Source: Sapria himalayana
Lineage: Eukaryota > Streptophyta > Magnoliopsida > Malpighiales > Rafflesiaceae
Direction of reading: 5' to 3'
Assembly (NCBI GenBank): GCA_029783825.1
Contig: JAREIK010010306.1
Location: forward strand, 146,898 to 210,897
Length of the DNA stretch: 64,000 bases
Shown here: positions 37,801 to 52,520 of the stretch, piece by piece
Numbering within the stretch: position 1 is the stretch's first letter
Layout: the number at the start of each line of letters is the position of its first letter
The notes under the pieces: generated by a model
What the model was told of the DNA's origin: nothing
Seen by the model: only the letters and a program-made list of their open reading frames with translations
The model's database searches: none
Program-made: the position numbers and the translations under genes

Positions 37801-40571
37801 TATATTCGATTAAAATGTCTTATAATTATTAAGTTATTATAACTAAATATTATATTTACATTGTGAAAAAAATTTAAAAATTATTATATTTTCAAAAGTT
37901 ATAACCTTCAAAATTGATAAAAAATCACAAAAATAATTTTTTATTATTTTATTATTAAAATAAAACTTATAAACCACTAAATGCCTAACATTTAAATCTC
38001 TAGACTCCTAAACCCCAAAACCCCCTAAATACTTAAACCATTAAACCTATATAACCTAAATAATAAATAATATATCTCATTTTTATTTGTATTCATTATA
38101 ATTTTAAAAATTCATTTTAATTATTTTTTAGTTTATTTTTATAGAAATATTAATTACAAAATAAATAATGAGTGAGACAGATATAATTTAAATAAATTAT
38201 TTTTTATGAAAAAAAATAAGCTTATAAAAATAAACAAAATTTCAAAAATTTAAAGTTTTATTTAGTATTATAATTTAATTTGATTTTGAATTATTTTGGG
38301 TTCTGCAAATATATTTTAATTAATATCTATCTTATTAATAATAGTTTATTAATTTATTTTTTGATCATTTTTATAATCTATATTAATACATTTTTTTACA
38401 TTGAATCTACAACAAATATAATTATTAATATTATTATAACTACGTATTGTATTCATATTTTATAACTATTAAAAAATTATTATATTTTTAAAGGTTATAA
38501 CATTTGAAAATCACTAAAATTCATAAAAATAATTTTTTTGTTATTTCATTGATTAAATAAAACCTATAAACACCTAAATGTGTAAACATATAAATTAATA
38601 ATCTACTTAACCCCAAAACTACAAAAAAACTTAAATAATTAAATAGTTATACTCTAAATAATAAATCATAAATCTCATTTTTATTAGTATACATTATAAT
38701 TTTAAATATACATTTTAATTATTTATTAGTTTAATTTTATAGAAATATAAATTAAAAAATAAATTATTAGTGAGACAAATATAATTTAATAATTTATTTT
38801 TAATTAAAAAATATATAGGCTTATAAATGGATACAAAATTTAAAAATTTAAAATTAATATTTTTTAAAATATTTCACTTAGAATTTGAGTCATTTTAGGT
38901 TTTGCAAATATATTTTAAACAATATTTATCTTATTAATAATTGGTTATTACTTTTTTATGATCCTTACTATAATAAATATCAATAAAATAGTTTATATTG
39001 AATTTATATGATATATAATTATTATTATTGTTATAACTTTATATTGTATTCACTTTTGAAAAAAAAAATTTAAAAATTATTATATTTTCAAAGGTTATAA
39101 TATTCAAAAATGAGAAAAAATAACAAAAATATATTTTTTGCTATTTTATATTTTATATAAAACCTATAAACCACTAATGACTAAATACTAAAATGACTAA
39201 AATCCTAAACCCTGAAGCCCATAAATACTTAAAACATTAATCGCAGTTTTATTAGTTTTCATTATAAGTTTAAATAATTATTTTAATTATTTATCAGTTT
39301 ATTTTTATAGAAATTAATTACAAAATAAATTATTACTACGACATATATAATTTAAATAATTTATTTTTTATCAAGAAAAATGCTCATAAAAAAGTCAAAA
39401 TTTTAAAAATATAAAATTATTATTTAATAATATATCTTATTTTGATTTTGAATCATTTTAGATTCTACAATTATATTTTAATTTATATCATTCTTATAAA
39501 TGCAAGTTTATTAATTTATTTATTGATTATTATTATAATATCTATCAATAAAATTATTTATAGTGAGTTTACATTATATGTAATTATTAAGATTATTATA
39601 ACTAAATATTATATTCACATTTAAAAAAATTAAAAATTAATATTTTCAAATGTTAGAACCTTCAAAAATAAAAAAAAAATCAAAAAATTAAATTTTTTGT
39701 TTTTTCAATTTTTGAAAAAAAACTATAAATCACTAAAGGTCTAAACAATTAAATCACTAAACTCTTAAACCACAAAACACCTAAATACTTTAACCATTAA
39801 ACCTGTATATACTGAATAATAAATAATAAATCTAAATTTTATTTGTCTTAATTATAATTTTAAATATTCATTTTAATTTTTTAGTAGTTTATTATTATAG
39901 AATTATAAATTATAAAATAAATTATGAGTATGAAAATTATAATTTAAATAATTTGTTTTTAAAAACAAAAATATAAAGTTATAAAAAAATCAAAACATTA
40001 AAAAAAATTATTATTTAGTAATATATTTTACTTTGATTTGAATAAATTTAGATTTTGCAAATAATTTTTAAATAATAACTATTTTATTAATATTAGGTTA
40101 TTAATTTATTTTTTGATCATAATTATAATTTCTAGAAAAATAATTATTTATATTGAATTTAAATGAATTATAATTATAAAGATTATTATAAATAAAAATT
40201 ATATTTACATTTAAAAAAAATTTAAAAATTATTATATTTTTAAAGGATATAATCTTCAAAAATTAGAAAAAATAACAAAAATAAATTTTTTGTTATATCA
40301 TTGTTTAAATAAAACTTATAACCCACTAAATGCCTAAAGACTTAAACCTCTAATCTCCTAAACACAAAAGCCCCTAAATACTCAAACCTTTAAACTCGTA
40401 AACCTTAAATATAATTTAAATAATTTATTAAAATATTAATTACAAAATAAATTATGAGTGATACAAATATAATTTAAATAATTTATTTTTCATAAAAAAA
40501 TATATAATCTTATAAAAAGAAGCCAAAACTAAAAAACAAAAATTATTATTTAGTAATAAATTTTACTTGGA
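34807..40571 (+). repeat. Satellite array segment 4
   Basis: About ten monomers. The stretch from about 36.2 to 41.1 kb has the same succession of monomer classes as 59.0-64.0 kb read backwards. Paired positions include 36800/63340, 37999/62150, 38578/61560, 39180/60950, 39740/60370 and 40340/59770. The hexameric TTTTAA run at the left edge is specific to this copy. No gene is seen. Confidence 0.93.
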
Positions 40572-42353
40572 TTTTGAATAATTTTAGGTTTTGCAATTAT
40601 ATTTTAATTTATATCCATCATAATAATAATAACATATTAATTTATTTTTTGTTAATTGATATCATATCTATGAATAAAATTGTTTATATTTAGTTTATAT
40701 TATATATAATTATAATGATTATTATTACTAAATATTGTATTCACCATTGAAAATAAGAAAAAATATCAAAAATAATTTTTTTGTTATTTCATTGTTTAAA
40801 CAAAACCTATAAACCACTAAATGCCTAAAAACATAAATTGCTAAAGTTCTTAATGACAAAACCTCTATATACTTAAAATATTAAACTAGTATACATTAAT
40901 AATAATTCATAAATCTCATTTTAATTTTTATTCAGTATAATTTTAAATTTTTATTTTAATTATTTAACAGTTTATTTTTATTGAAATATTAATAACAAAA
41001 TAAATTATTTGTGAGATAAATATAATTTAAATTAAACTGATATACCCTAAATAATAAAGAATAAATCTCATTTTATTTCATTATAATTTTAAATATTCAT
41101 TTTAATTATTTATTTGTTTATATTTATATAAATATTAATTAAAAAATAAATTATGAGTTAGGCAAATATAATTTATATAAATTATTTTTCATCAAAAAAA
41201 ATATAGTTAAACTTATTAAAATAAAAAAAAATTAAAGAGCAAAAAATTATTATATAGTAATATAATTTGCTTTGCTTCTGAATCATTATAGGTTTTGTAA
41301 TTATATTTTAATTATATCTATCTTATTAATAATAAATTATTAATTTATTTTTTGATCATTATTAGAATATTTATCAATAATATTGTTTATTTTGAATTTA
41401 TATGATATATAAATATAATGATTATTATAACTAAATATTAAATTCTCATTTGAAAACAATTTAAAAATTATTAAAGTTTCAAAGGTTATAACCTTTGAAA
41501 ATATCAAAAAATAATAAAAAAAATATTTTGTTATTTTAAGTTTTAAATAAAACCTATAAACCACTAAATACATACACAGTTAAATCTCTAAAGTCTTAAA
41601 GCCCGTAATGCATAAATACATAAACCATTAAACTGCTATATACTACTTAATAATTAAGAAATTTAATCTTTATTTCAATTTATTATAATTTAAATATTTT
41701 TTTTAATTATTTTTTAGTTTTTTTTATATAAATTTTTATTACAAAATAAATTATGAGTGCGACAAATATAATTTAAATAATTTATTTTTAATAAAAAAAG
41801 TATTTACGCTTATAAAATAATTAAAAATTTAAAAATTAAAAATTATAATTAAGTAATATATTTTACTTTAATTTTGATTCAATTTAGGTTTTGTAAATAT
41901 TTTTTAATGAATATCTATCTTATTATTAAAAGTTTAATAATTTAATTTTTGATCATTATAATAATATATATCAATAAAATTGTTTATATTGAATTTATAT
42001 GATATAAAATATTTATTAAGATTATTATAACTAAATATTATATTTACATTTAAAAAAAATTTAGAAATTTTTATATTTTCAAAGGGTATAACCTTCAAAA
42101 ATTAGAAAAAAAAATAAAAATAAATTTTTTATTATATCATTGTTTAAATAAAACTTATAGACCACTAAATGACTAAATACTTCAATCTATAAACTACTAA
42201 GCACAAAAGCCCCTAAATACTTAAAACTTTAAACTCGTAAACCTTAAATATAATTTAAATAATTTATTTTTAATTAACAAAAAATATAAGCTTATAAAAA
42301 GAAGCAAACCCTTAAAAACAAAAATTAATATTTGGTAATAAATTTTACTTTGA
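40572..42353 (+). repeat. Recent tandem duplication, first copy (1,782 bp)
   Basis: This block and the next are almost identical. By eye I find about five substitutions (for example 41157, 41455, 41606) and one 1-bp homopolymer indel, whereas ordinary monomers differ at many positions. The length is about three monomers. The copy contains a hybrid junction near 42005 (ATATGATATAAAATATTTATT), where one monomer class switches to another; the same junction is in the second copy, so it predates the duplication. Confidence 0.92.
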
Positions 42354-44135
42354 TTTTGAATAATTTTAGGTTTTGCAATTATATTTTAATTTATATCCAT
42401 CATAATAATAATAACATATTAATTTATTTTTTGTTAATTGATATCATATCTATGAATAAAATTGTTTATATTTAGTTTATATTATATATAATTATAATGA
42501 TTATTATTACTAAATATTGTATTCACCATTGAAAATAAGAAAAAATATCAAAAATAATTTTTTTGTTATTTCATTGTTTAAACAAAACCTATAAACCACT
42601 AAATGCCTAAAAACATAAATTGCTAAAGTTCTTAATGACAAAACCTCTATATACTTAAAATATTAAACTAGTATACATTAATAATAATTCATAAATCTCA
42701 TTTTAATTTTTATTCAGTATAATTTTAAATTTTTATTTTAATTATTTAACAGTTTATTTTTATTGAAATATTAATAACAAAATAAATTATTTGTGAGATA
42801 AATATAATTTAAATTAAACTGATATTCCCTAAATAATAAAGAATAAATCTCATTTTATTTCATTATAATTTTAAATATTCATTTTAATTATTTATTTGTT
42901 TATATTTATATAAATATTAATTAAAAAATAAATTATGAGTTAGACAAATATAATTTATATAAATTATTTTTCATCAAAAAAAATATAGTTAAACTTATTA
43001 AAATAAAAAAAAATTAAAGAGCAAAAAATTATTATATAGTAATATAATTTGCTTTGCTTCTGAATCATTATAGGTTTTGTAATTATATTTTAATTATATC
43101 TATCTTATTAATAATAAATTATTAATTTATTTTTTGATCATTATTAGAATATTTATCAATAATATTGTTTATTTTGAATTTATATGATATATAAATATAA
43201 TGATTATTATAACTAAATATTAAATTCACATTTGAAAACAATTTAAAAATTATTAAAGTTTCAAAGGTTATAACCTTTGAAAATATCAAAAAATAATAAA
43301 AAAAATATTTTGTTATTTTAAGTTTTAAATAAAACCTATAAACCACTAAATACATACACAGTTAAATCTCTAAAGTCTTAAAGCCAGTAATGCATAAATA
43401 CATAAACCATTAAACTGCTATATACTACTTAATAATTAAGAAATTTAATCTTTATTTCAATTTATTATAATTTAAATATTTTTTTTAATTATTTTTTAGT
43501 TTTTTTTATATAAATTTTTATTACAAAATAAATTATGAGTGCGACAAATATAATTTAAATAATTTATTTTTAATAAAAAAAGTATTTACGCTTATAAAAT
43601 AATTAAAAATTTAAAAATTAAAAATTATAATTAAGTAATATATTTTACTTTAATTTTGATTCAATTTAGGTTTTGTAAATATTTTTTAATGAATATCTAT
43701 CTTATTATTAAAAGTTTAATAATTTAATTTTTGATCATTATAATAATATATATCAATAAAATTGTTTATATTGAATTTATATGATATAAAATATTTATTA
43801 AGATTATTATAACTAAATATTATATTTACATTTAAAAAAAATTTAGAAATTTTTATATTTTCAAAGGGTATAACCTTCAAAAATTAGAAAAAAAAAATAA
43901 AAATAAATTTTTTATTATATCATTGTTTAAATAAAACTTATAGACCACTAAATGACTAAATACTTCAATCTATAAACTACTAAACACAAAAGCCCCTAAA
44001 TACTTAAAACTTTAAACTCGTAAACCTTAAATATAATTTAAATAATTTATTTTTAATTAACAAAAAATATAAGCTTATAAAAAGAAGCAAACCCTTAAAA
44101 ACAAAAATTAATATTTGGTAATAAATTTTACTTTG
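42354..44135 (+). repeat. Recent tandem duplication, second copy (1,782 bp)
   Basis: Offset of exactly 1,782 bp from the first copy, measured on the CACCATTGAAAATAAG motif (40742 and 42524). Both copies contain the same 77-codon AT-rich open frame, which is a by-product of the duplication and not a gene family. Confidence 0.92.
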
Positions 44136-47100
44136 ATTTTGAATAATTTTAGGTTTTGCAATTATATTTTAATTTATATCTATCATATTAATAATAGCAT
44201 ATTAATTTATTTTTTGATAATTGATATCATATCTATCAATAAAATTGTTTATATTTAGTTTATATTATATAAAATTATAATGATTCTTATTACTAAATAT
44301 TGTATTCACATTTTTAAAAAAATTTAAAATTATTAAATTTTCCAAGGTTATAACCTTTGAAAATGTGAGAAAATATCAAAAATAATTTTTTTGTTATTTC
44401 ATTGTTTAAATAAATCCTATAAACTACTAAATGCCTAAACACTTAAGTCAATAACTCTGAAATCTCGAAAACCCTAAATAGATTATCCTTTTAAATTAGT
44501 ATACCCTAAATAATAAATAATAAATCTCAATATTATTTTTTTGATTATAATTTAAATTATTCATTTTAATTATTTATTCATTTATTTTTATTAAAATTAA
44601 TTACAATATAACTTATGAGTTAGACAAATATAATTTATATAAATTATTTTTCATCAAAAAATATAGATAAACTTATAAAAAGAAGAAAAAATTTCAAAAC
44701 AAAAATTTATTATTTAGTAATATATTTTTCTTTCCTTCTGAATCATTTTAGGTATTGTAATTATATTTTAATTGATATATATCTTATTAATAATAGATTA
44801 TTAATTTATTTTTTGATCATTATTAGAACATTTATCAATAAAATTATTTATATTGAATTTATATGAAATATAAATATAATGATTATTATAACTAAATATT
44901 GTATTAACTTTTGAAAAAAAATTAAAAATTATTATATTATCAAATGTCATAACAATTGAATATATCAAAAAATAATAAAAAAAAATTTTTGTTTATTTAT
45001 TTTTTAAATAAAACCTATAACTACTAAATGGATTCATAGTTAAATCAGTAAACTCCTAAATCTCGTAATGCCTAAATACATAAACCATTAAACCGCTATA
45101 TACTACTTAATAATTAATAAATCTAATCTTTATTTCTATTTATTATAATTTTTAATTATTATTTTAATTATTTATTAGTTTATTTCTATACAAATATTTA
45201 TTACAAAATAAATTTTGAGTGCGAGAAATATAATTTAAATAATTTATTTTTAATCAATAAAAGTATTTACGCTTATAAAATAAGTAAAAATTTAAAAATT
45301 AAAAATTATAATTAAGTAATATATTTTACTTTAATTTTGATTCAATTTAGGCTTTGTAAATATTTTTTAATGAATATCAATCTTATTATTAAAAGTTTAA
45401 TAATTTAATTTTTGATCATTATAATAATATATATCAATAAAATTGTTTATATTGAATTTATAAGATATATAATTATTAATAATATTATTATAACTAAATA
45501 TTATATTCACATTTCGAAAATATTAAATATTATTATATTTTCAAAGGTTATGACCTAAGAAAATTAGAAAAAATTACTAATTTTTTTTGTTATTTTATTA
45601 TTTAAATAAAACCTATAAACCACTAAATGCCTAAAAATATAAATCGCTAAACTCTTAAATTACAAAACCTTTAAATACTTAAACAATTAAACTGGTATAC
45701 ATTAATTATAAATCATAAATTTCATTTTAATTTTTATTCAGTTTAATTTTAAATTTTTATTTTAATTATTTATCAGTTTATTTTTATATAAATATTAATT
45801 ACAAAATAAATTATTAGTTAGATAGATCTAATTTAAATTAAACCGGTATACCCTAAATAATAAATTATAAAACTTATTTTTTTTTCATTATAATTTTAAT
45901 TATTTATTTGTATAATTTTATATAAATATTAATTACAAAATAAATTGTGTTAAACAAATATAATTTATATCAATTATTTTTCATTAAAAAAAATATAGAT
46001 AAATTTTAAAAAACAAATTTTAAAACAACAAATTATTACATAGTAATATATTTTGCTTATCTTCTGAATCATTTTAATATTTGTAATTATATTCTAAATG
46101 ATATATATCTTATTAATAATAGATTATTATTTATTTTTTGATCATTATTAGAATATTTATCAATAAAAATGTTTATATTGAATTTATATGATATATAAAT
46201 TTAATAATTATTATAACTAAATATTGTATTGACTTTTGAAGAAAGTTTTATAATTTTTATGTTTTCAAAGATTATAACCTTTGAACATGTGAAAAAATTA
46301 AAAGAAATATATTTTTTTTGTTATTTCATTGTTTAAATAAATCCTATACACCACTAAATGCCTAAATGCTTAAATAACTAAACAACAAAATCCTGATACC
46401 CCAATATAGATAATCCTTTAAGCTGGTATACACTAAATAATAATTAATAAATCTCATTTTTATTTGTTTTCATTATAATTTAAAAAAATCATTTTGATTA
46501 TTAGTTTTTTTTTTGTATATCTGTATTAATTATAAAATAAATTATGAGTTAAAAATATAATTTATAAAACTTATTTTTCATCAAAAAATAGATATGCTTA
46601 TAAAAAGAATAAAAATTAAAAAACAAATAATTATTATTTAGTTATATATTTTGCTTTGCTTTTGAATCATTTTAGGTTTTGATATTATATTTTAAGTAAT
46701 ATCAATCTTATTTATAATAGATTATTAATTTATTTTTTGATAATTATTGGAATATCTATCAATAAAAATGTTTATATTGTTTATTTTTTGATATATAATT
46801 ATTATGATTATTATAAATAAATATTGTATTCACTTTTGAAACAAATTTAAAAATTATTATATTTTCAAATGTTATAACCTTAAAAAATGAGAAAAAATAA
46901 TAAAAATAAATTTTTTGTTATTTAATTTTTTAAATAAAACCTGTAGATCATTAAATGATTACTTACTTAAATCAGTAAGCTCATAAACCCCGAAACCCCT
47001 AAATAGATAAACCTTTTAATAGCTATATTATACTTATTAAATAATAAATCTCATTTATATTTCTATTTATTATAATGCTAAATATTCATTTTAATTATTT

Positions 47101-48520
47101 ATAGTTTAATTTTTTAGAAAAATTAATTCGAAATAAATTTCGAATGAGACAAATAATAGTTAAATAATTTATATTTAATCAAAAAAAATATAAGCTTATA
47201 AAGAGAAGAAAAAATTTTAAAATTAAATATTATTATTTTGTAATATATTTTGATTTGATTTTGAATAATTTTGTGTTATGTAAATATATTTTTATTAATA
47301 TTTAGATTTTTAATAAAAGTTTGTTAATTTAATTTTTGATCATTATTATAATATATATCATTAAAATTGTTTATATTTAATTTAATTGATATATAATTAA
47401 TAAGATTAATATAATTATACATGGTATTCACATTTCAAAAAATTTTAAAAATTATTTTTTTTTCAAAGATTATAACCTTTGAAAATCAGAAAAAATCAAA
47501 AAAATTTTTTTTATTTTTATTATAAAAATAAAACCTATAAACCACTAAATGCCTAAAAACATAAATTGCTAAACTTCTAAACGACAAAACCCCTAAATAA
47601 TTTAACCATTAAACCATTATACTATATATAATAAATAATAAATCTCATTTTTATTAGTATTCATTATAATTTTAAACATACTCTTAATTATTTATTAGTT
47701 TATTTTTATAAAAATATAAATTAAAAAATAATTTATTAGAGAGAAAAATATAATTTAAAAAATTTATTTTTCATCAAAAAATATATACACATATAATCGA
47801 TACAAAAATTAAAAAATTTAAAATTAATATTTAGGAAAATATTTAACTTTGATTTTGAATCATTTTAGGTTTTTCAAATATAATTTAAACAATATTTATC
47901 TTATTAATAATTATTTATTAATCTTTTGTATGATCATTATTATAATATATACCAATAAAATAATTTATATTGAATTTATATGATATTTAATTATTATGAT
48001 TATTAACTTCATATTGTATTCACTTTTCAAAAAAGAAATTAATAATTATTTTATTTTCAAATGTTATAATCTTCAAAAATGAGAAATAATAACAAAAATA
48101 CTTTATTTTATTTTATTTACTAAATAAAACCTATAAACCACTAAATGTCTAAATACTAAAATGACTAAACTTCTAATCCACGAAGCTCATAAATACACAA
48201 AACATTAAATTAGTATAGTTTAAATAATAAATCATAATTCTCATTTTTATTAGTATTCATTATAATTTTAAATATTCATTTTAATTATTTATCAGTTTAT
48301 TTTTATAGAAATATTAATTACAAAATAAATTATTAGTGAGACCGATATAATTTAAATAATTTATTTTTCATAAAAAAAATATATGTGCTTATAAAAAGAG
48401 GCAAAATTTTAAAAATAAAAAATTATTTTTTATTAATATATCTTATTTTGATTTTGAATAATTTAAGATTTTGCAATTCTATTTTAAATTATAGCATTCT
48501 TATTAATACTAGTTTATTAA
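44136..48520 (+). repeat. Satellite array segment 5
   Basis: About seven monomers. The left part, up to about 45930, is the copy of 20398-22540. The class CTAAATACTAAAATGACT at 48150 matches those at 28440 and 39180. No gene is seen. Confidence 0.92.
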
Positions 48521-49260
48521 TTAATTTATTATTAAGTAATATATTTTGCTTTACTTTTCAATCATTTTAGGTTTTGATATTATATTTTAAGTAATATCAA
48601 TGTTATTCATAATAGATTTTTAATTTATTTTTTGATAATTATTAGAATTTCTATGCATAAAATTGTTTATATTGAATTTATATGATATATAATTATTATG
48701 ATTATTATAAATAAATATTGTATTCGCTTTTGGAAAAAATTTAAAAATTATTTATATTTTAATTTTTTAGAAAAATTATTACAAAATAAATTTCGATTGA
48801 GACAGATAATATTTAAATAATTTATTTTTAATCATAAAAAAAATATAATCTTATAAAAGATGGAAAAATTTAAAAATTAATATTATTGTTTAATAATATA
48901 TTTTTATTTGATTTTGAATAATTTTGTGTAATGTAAATATATTTTAATTAATATTTATATTATTAATAATAGTTTATTAATTTAATTTTTGATCATTATA
49001 ATAATATCTGTCATTAAAATTATTTATATTGAATTTATATCTATCATATTAATAATAGTTTATTAATTTATATTTTGATAATTAATATCATATCTATCAA
49101 TAAAATTAATTAGAATTAGTTTATATTATATATAATTTTAATGATTTATTTTAAAATAGATAATCATTATAAACAGGTATACCCTAAATAATAAATAATA
49201 AATCTCAATATTATTTTTTTCATTATAATTTATTCTTTGATCATTATTAGAATATTTATA
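48521..49260 (+). repeat. Scrambled satellite patch with several internal deletions
   Basis: Monomer order is broken. The pieces are colinear with 8560-11020 but intervening parts are missing. Jumps are visible near 48765 (skips a body to reach TATTTTAATTTTTTAG), near 49040 (GAATTTATAT joined to CTATCATATT), near 49145, and near 49230 (ATAATTT joined to ATTCTTTGATC). Each join falls in a short shared AT-rich word. The second jump removes the interval that holds the solo LTR in the 9.5 kb copy. Confidence 0.7.
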
Positions 49261-52042
49261 AATAAAAATATTTATATTGAATTTATATGATATATAAATA
49301 TAATGATTATTATAACTAAATATAGTATCACTTATTAAAAAAATTTAAAAATTATTATATTTTCAAAGGTTATAAACTTTGAAAATATCAAAAAATAAAA
49401 AAAAATAAATTTTTTGATATTTTTTTATAAATAACACCTATAAACCACTAAATGCATACACAGTTAAATCAGTAAACTCCTAAACCCCGTAATGCCAAAA
49501 TACATAAACCATTAAACCACTATATACTACTAATAATTAATAAATCTAATTTTTAATTTTATTTATTATAATTTTAAATATTCATTTTAATTATTTATTA
49601 GTTTATTTATATAAAAATATTTATTACAAAATAAATTATGAGTGCGACAAATATAATTTAAAAAATATATATCCTTATAAAAGAAGTAAAAATTTAAAAA
49701 TTAAAAATTGTTATCCAGAAATATATTTTACTATAATTTTGAATCAATTTGGGTTTTGTAATTATTTTTTAATTAATATCTATCTTAATATCAATAGTTT
49801 ATAAATTTAATTTTGATCATTATTATAATAAATATCAATAAAATTCTTTATATTGAATTTATATGATATATAAATTAATATTATTATAACTAAGTATTGT
49901 ATACACATTTCAAAAAATTTTAAATATTATTATATTTTCAAAGGTTATAACCTATGAAAATGATAAAAAATTATAATATTTTTGTTTGATATTTTATTTT
50001 TTTAAATAAAACATATAAACCACTAAAAGCCTAAAAACATAAATTGCTAAAATCCTAAATGAACAAACCTTTAAATACTTAATCCATTAAACTGGTATAC
50101 ATTAATAATAAATCATAAATCTCATTTTAATTTTTATTCAGTATAATTTTAAATTTTTATTGTAATTATTTATCAGTTTATTTTTATAGAAATATTAATT
50201 ACAAAATAAATTATTAGTGAGACAGATCTAATTTAAATCAAAATAGTATCCCTAAATAATAAATAATAAATCTCATTTTTTTTCATTATAATTTTAAATA
50301 TTCATTTTAATTATTTATTTGTTTATATATATATAAATATAAATTACAAAATAAATTTGAGCTAGACAAAAATAATTTATATAAATTATTTTTTATCAAA
50401 AAATTATAGATAAACTTTTTAAAAGAAAAAAATTTTCTAAACAAAAAATTATTATATAGTAATATAGTTTGCTTTGCTTCTAAATCATTTTAGGTTTTGT
50501 AATTATATTTAATTGATATCTATCTTATTAATAATAGATTATTAATTTTTTTTGATCATCATTAGAATATTTATCAATACAAATATTTATATTGAATTTA
50601 TATCATATATAAATTTAATAATTATTATAACTAAATATTGTATTCACTTTCGAAAAAAGTTTTAAAATTTTTATATTTTCACAGATTATAACTTTTGAAC
50701 ATATGAAAAAATAAAAAAAATATTTTTTTTTGTTATTTCATTGTTTAAATAAAACCTATAAATCACTAAATGCCTAAACACTTAAATCACTAAACTACAA
50801 AATCTCAATACTCCTATATCGATAATCTTTTAAACCGGTATACCGTAAATAATAATTAATAAATCTCATTTTTATTTAATTTCATTATATTTTAAAAAAT
50901 TCATTTCGATTGTTATGTTTATATATATATATATATATATATATTAAATATAAAATAAATTATGAGTTAAAAATATAATTTATAAAAATTATTTTTCATC
51001 AAAAAATAGATAAGCTTATAAAAAGAATAAAAATTTAAAAACAAATAATTATTATTAAGTAATATATTTTGCTTTGCTTCTGAATCATTTTAGGTTTTGA
51101 TATTATATTTTAAGTAATATCAATCTTATTCATTATAGATTTTTAATTTATTTTTTGATAATTATTAGAATATCTATCAATAAAATTCTTTATATTGAAT
51201 TTATATGATATATAATTATTATGATTATTATAAAAAAATATTGTATTCACTTTTGAAAAAAATTTAATAATTATTATATTTTCAAAGTTTATAATCTTAA
51301 AAAATGAGAAAGAATACAAAAAAAATAATTTTGTTATTTCTTTTTTAAATAAAACCTATAAACCACTGAATGTTTACTTACTTAAATGAGTAGCTCATAA
51401 AGCCCGAAACCCCTAAATACATAAACCTTATAACAGCTGTATACTACTTAATAAATAATAAATCTCATTTTTATTTCTATTTATTATAATTTTAAATATT
51501 CATTTTAATTATTTATATTTTAATTTTTTAGAAAATTAATTACAAATTAAATTTCGAGTGAGACAGATTTAATTTATATAATTTATTTTTAATCATAAAA
51601 AAAATAAGCTTATAAAAAGATGGAAAAATTTAAAAATTAAATATTATTATTTACTAATATATTTTTATTTGATTTTGAATCATTTTGTGTTATGTAAATA
51701 TATTTTGATTAATATTTATATTATTAATAATAGTTTATTAATTTAATTTCTGATCATTATTATAATATATATCATTAAAATTGTTTATATTGAATTTATA
51801 TGATATATAATTAATAAGATTAATATAATTATACATGGTATTCACATTTCAAAAGATTTTAGAAATTATTTTATTTTTAAAGGTTATAACCTTTGAAAAT
51901 CTAAAAAAAAATCAAAAAAAAAATTTAATTTTTATTATTTAAATAAAACCTATATACCACTAAATCCATAAAGACATAAATTGCTAAACTCCTAAACGAC
52001 AAAACCCCTAAATAATCGATCCATTAAACCGGTATATCATAT
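49261..52042 (+). repeat. Satellite array segment 6
   Basis: About five monomers. From about 50.6 kb it is colinear with 8.1-9.5 kb, including the shorter AT run at 50920-50945 and the ATCGATCCATTAAAC tract just before the LTR. No gene is seen. Confidence 0.93.
50920..50945. repeat. AT dinucleotide microsatellite (orthologue of 8420-8457)
   Basis: An (AT)n run at the same monomer position as 8420-8457 in the duplicated block, but about 12 bp shorter. Confidence 0.93.
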
Positions 52043-52047
52043 ATAAT

Positions 52048-52520
52048 TGTTGGGCAATTGTGCTTCCACAGTAGTTAGATGGAGATACAGAAACACGGAA
52101 ACAACAGAAAACAAGCAATATATATATCCCAATTCAGTAACCATCAATGATATAATCAAAAAAACTGAGAAATAAACACTAAAAATAATGTGGTTTGCTA
52201 GTCGCTAAGTACGACTAGCAAAATCCACCAGAAAATGCTTTTGCGTTACAAATTAAAGCAACAGAAATGTATTATAGTATGCAGCACACAGAATAGTCGA
52301 GATAAATCACACAGAGAGAATAGAGAGAAACGATGAACAGTTCCACGGGTCCAAAAACAGTGAGGCCTCCGTTATTGTGCTACTACTGCATCACCAGCCT
52401 CTTAATATTTCTTTTCCTGCACTCACATGAAAATATTTAAAAAGAAAATATATTTGGTTATACAAACAGAATAAATTATTTGGTTATACAAATATTTGGT
52501 TATACAGTGAGACCTCTATT
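52048..52520 (-). mobile_element. Damaged copy of the Copia-like solo LTR
   Basis: Starts TGTTGGGCAATTGTGC after ATAAT (52043-52047), the same insertion site as at 9558, so it was duplicated with its flanks and did not insert twice. Compared with the first copy it lacks about 140 bp in the middle (after CCAAAAACAGTG). It ends in three closely spaced copies of TTTGGTTATACA (52453, 52479, 52495) and a second GTGAGACCTCTATTAT-like stretch that echoes GTGAGGCCTCCGTTAT near 52360. Its right terminus, its right target duplication and roughly 600 bp of satellite are deleted. Confidence 0.78.

Noticed and set aside
41340..43355. Two nearly identical 77-codon minus-strand frames suggesting a duplicated gene.
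   Set aside because: Their identity is explained by the 1,782-bp satellite duplication that contains both; other monomers do not keep the frame.
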